Below are positions 50,509 through 64,000 of a stretch of DNA of 64,000 bases, one piece after another. The stretch's first letter is position 1. Each line of letters opens with the position of its first letter. The stretch comes from Engraulis encrasicolus (lineage: Eukaryota; Chordata; Actinopteri; Clupeiformes; Engraulidae): contig NC_085867.1 in the NCBI RefSeq assembly GCF_034702125.1, positions 47,839,236 through 47,903,235 of the forward strand, in the 5' to 3' direction. The notes under the pieces were generated by a model. That model worked only from the letters and a program-made list of their open reading frames with translations. It was not told the DNA's origin and ran no database searches. A program made the position numbers and the translations under genes.

Positions 50509-52091
50509 CTTACTTACCTCCTTACTTGTGCTAGTCTAGACAAGCAGTACACCCCCAACCCAAACTCCTACAAGTGTACAGTATACACACTAAATCATGA
50601 CTGAAGTGATTCATTACAATGATTATTGTTTGAGACATTAACCCACAATTTAATGACTTTAAATGGGGGCCAAACATGTTTCAATTTGGTTTTGATTTGG
50701 TGTAATTATAATGTTCCCGAGCAGAATTTTGGTCACAAGCAACCTCAACATAAACAAAATTCCGCGGACCCCCTGGAATCTCTGTCATACTCCCAGGGGT
50801 TTCCCGCACCCCAGGTATAGAACCACTAAGGAACCTTGGGATTCTTCCCAGAACTTCTAAGTTCCCTCCATGATCTACCTGAAGGTTATCTGAGGAACAC
50901 ACATAGTTTTGAAGTGCACTTCAGTGAATGGTTGGTTATGGTTTGTCCAGCCCGAAATGAGTTTCTGCAGCATGGGAGGTCTGCCTATGCTACAGCACTG
51001 GTTGTAAACATAACATAATAACTTTATTTGTCTAGCACAAACAAACATCCTATTAGAATAACCCTATAGCTTTAGTTTCAAAGATATGTGAAGGTTGTAG
51101 AGGTTTATTCATGTGGAGGTTCACTACTGGATTTAGTGTCTTCTCTTCTCTTCACAACTTTAATTTCCCCCAGGTCATGGCCAGAAGAGTACGCAAAGGA
51201 TTAAAGAATAGGAAACAAATGAAGAGCTCTTTTCCAAAATGAGATATATCCATTTTATAGAATGTTGGGAAATTGACATTTTTGTATTGGGCATTCCATT
51301 GAATTGCATTGCAAAATGCATTTCGATAGAGGTTTAAAGGCATGTTATGAAAACATTTGAATGGCAAGAATTCACACATAGATTATAGGACTTTTTAACA
51401 GTCAATTCCAATATTAAAATGCAAAAAGTCAAAAATGGTGGATATAGCATTTTGGAAAAGAGCTTCTCAAATATTCGTGAGTGTTTTTGGACGATGTTGC
51501 AATTGAGCTTACCGCCAATACACAGCCTAGAGATCACTAAAAACTAAACAATTTGTGATTAGGAAAGAATTTCATTTGTTTTCCAAATTCACATGAAACA
51601 CATTCACCTGAAACATGTCCCATGAGCACACCTCAGCCAAAGATGTTTAATGGAAATCTATGGAAATGCCCCTGGTTGTTCGTTCATAATTACAGGGAGT
51701 GACTTGCCTTGACTGGCATCATTGTCTGTAAGATGTTGAAGATGGCTTAGGCCGAAATGTTTGTCTGTCAAGCTACCCAATAGATCTAAATAAGATTTAC
51801 GTACATCGGAGAGTTTTTGACTACTTAATCCAGGAAATGGCTTGACATGAAGGATCTCATCCTATGGTGTAAATCTGTGGCTCAGTGTCGGCGCTAAACA
51901 TGGTCTACCTATCCAATCTGCACTGCACATGTACATAATCACCTCAAGACATATTTAATAGGTGAAGTTCATGTATTCACGTTTTGTTTCCATTTTAATA
52001 TCAGGTAGTCCATATTGATATAAAATCCAGTGTTTCTATGAGTTTCCTTCTCCATGCGTCATGTGCAATTTGTGGACTGGACGGCACAGTG

Positions 52092-63707
<11,616 letters not shown>

Positions 63708-64000
63708 TATAATTAAGCGCTAAATCCTCTTCCTCTCTTGTAAATAAGCAAATGAACGCATGGAAGTACTGTACAGCAGGCAAACGTGTTTAAATAGAGT
63801 TGCAGCTGCTGCTGGATAGAGCGATGGAGAGGATGCTGTGTCCCCCCTCCATGGGCACTTGTGCGTGCTGGTGCCAGCGGCCCCTACACACCGAGAGAAG
63901 AGGGGGTCGTGCCACTCCAACTCGGAACGCGCTCTGGCTCCGGTCCAAGTTATTCACGCTACCCGTTTTCATGTGATACTCCCGGTACCCTTTCTCAGGC

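Larger units (their letters stand above)
47810..52091. other. Intergenic DNA between convergent setd1b and carbonic anhydrase genes
   Basis: No gene recognised. The stretch contains three MITEs (listed) and AT-rich unique sequence. The carbonic anhydrase 3' UTR must begin at 52091 and run leftward; ATTAAA on the minus strand at 51999-51994 and AATAAA at 51108-51103 are candidate poly(A) signals. Confidence 0.55.

Overview
This window is vertebrate nuclear DNA, almost certainly from a ray-finned (teleost) fish. Genes are split into many short exons by introns full of very long (GT)n, (CT)n and (GA)n microsatellites. Several dozen short inverted-repeat transposons (hAT-, piggyBac- and Tc1/mariner-like) are scattered between them. 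No prokaryotic gene structure is present. Species cannot be named from the sequence alone.

Layout. (1) About 5.2-7.6 kb, minus strand: the first two coding exons of a Rho-family GTPase that I recognise as rhof (Rif); the rest of the gene lies beyond the left edge. (2) 15.1-41.7 kb, plus strand: a complete setd1b gene, the SET1/COMPASS histone H3K4 methyltransferase. I could place 18 coding exons in continuous phase, giving a protein of about 2092 residues with an N-terminal RRM, acidic and proline-rich middle, WDR5-binding (Win) motif, and SET and post-SET domains. Its 3' UTR runs to a polyadenylation signal near 46.06 kb. (3) 46.1-52.0 kb: convergent intergenic DNA made of mobile elements and microsatellites. 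(4) 52.1-63.7 kb, minus strand: a complete eight-exon gene for a secreted, probably GPI-anchored carbonic anhydrase of the CA4/CA15 group (about 330 residues). The head-to-head rhof-setd1b order matches human 12q24.31, where RHOF and SETD1B are neighbours.

The three genes do not form a pathway. rhof acts in filopodium formation, setd1b in chromatin, and the carbonic anhydrase at the cell surface. What unites the window is how repeats interact with splicing. The most notable gene-level observation is a setd1b intron that carries all three marks of a minor-spliceosome AT-AC (U12) intron and restores the conserved reading frame exactly. The second is that four exon/intron junctions within 21 kb (two in setd1b, two in the carbonic anhydrase) are locally duplicated, leaving decoy copies of splice sites beside the real exon. 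Five setd1b acceptors also sit directly against long CT or GT microsatellites, and MITEs lie within 20-70 bp of three acceptors.

Coordinates of exons were derived by hand from splice consensus and protein conservation; none has transcript support here. Family assignments rest on remembered conserved motifs, not on database searches.
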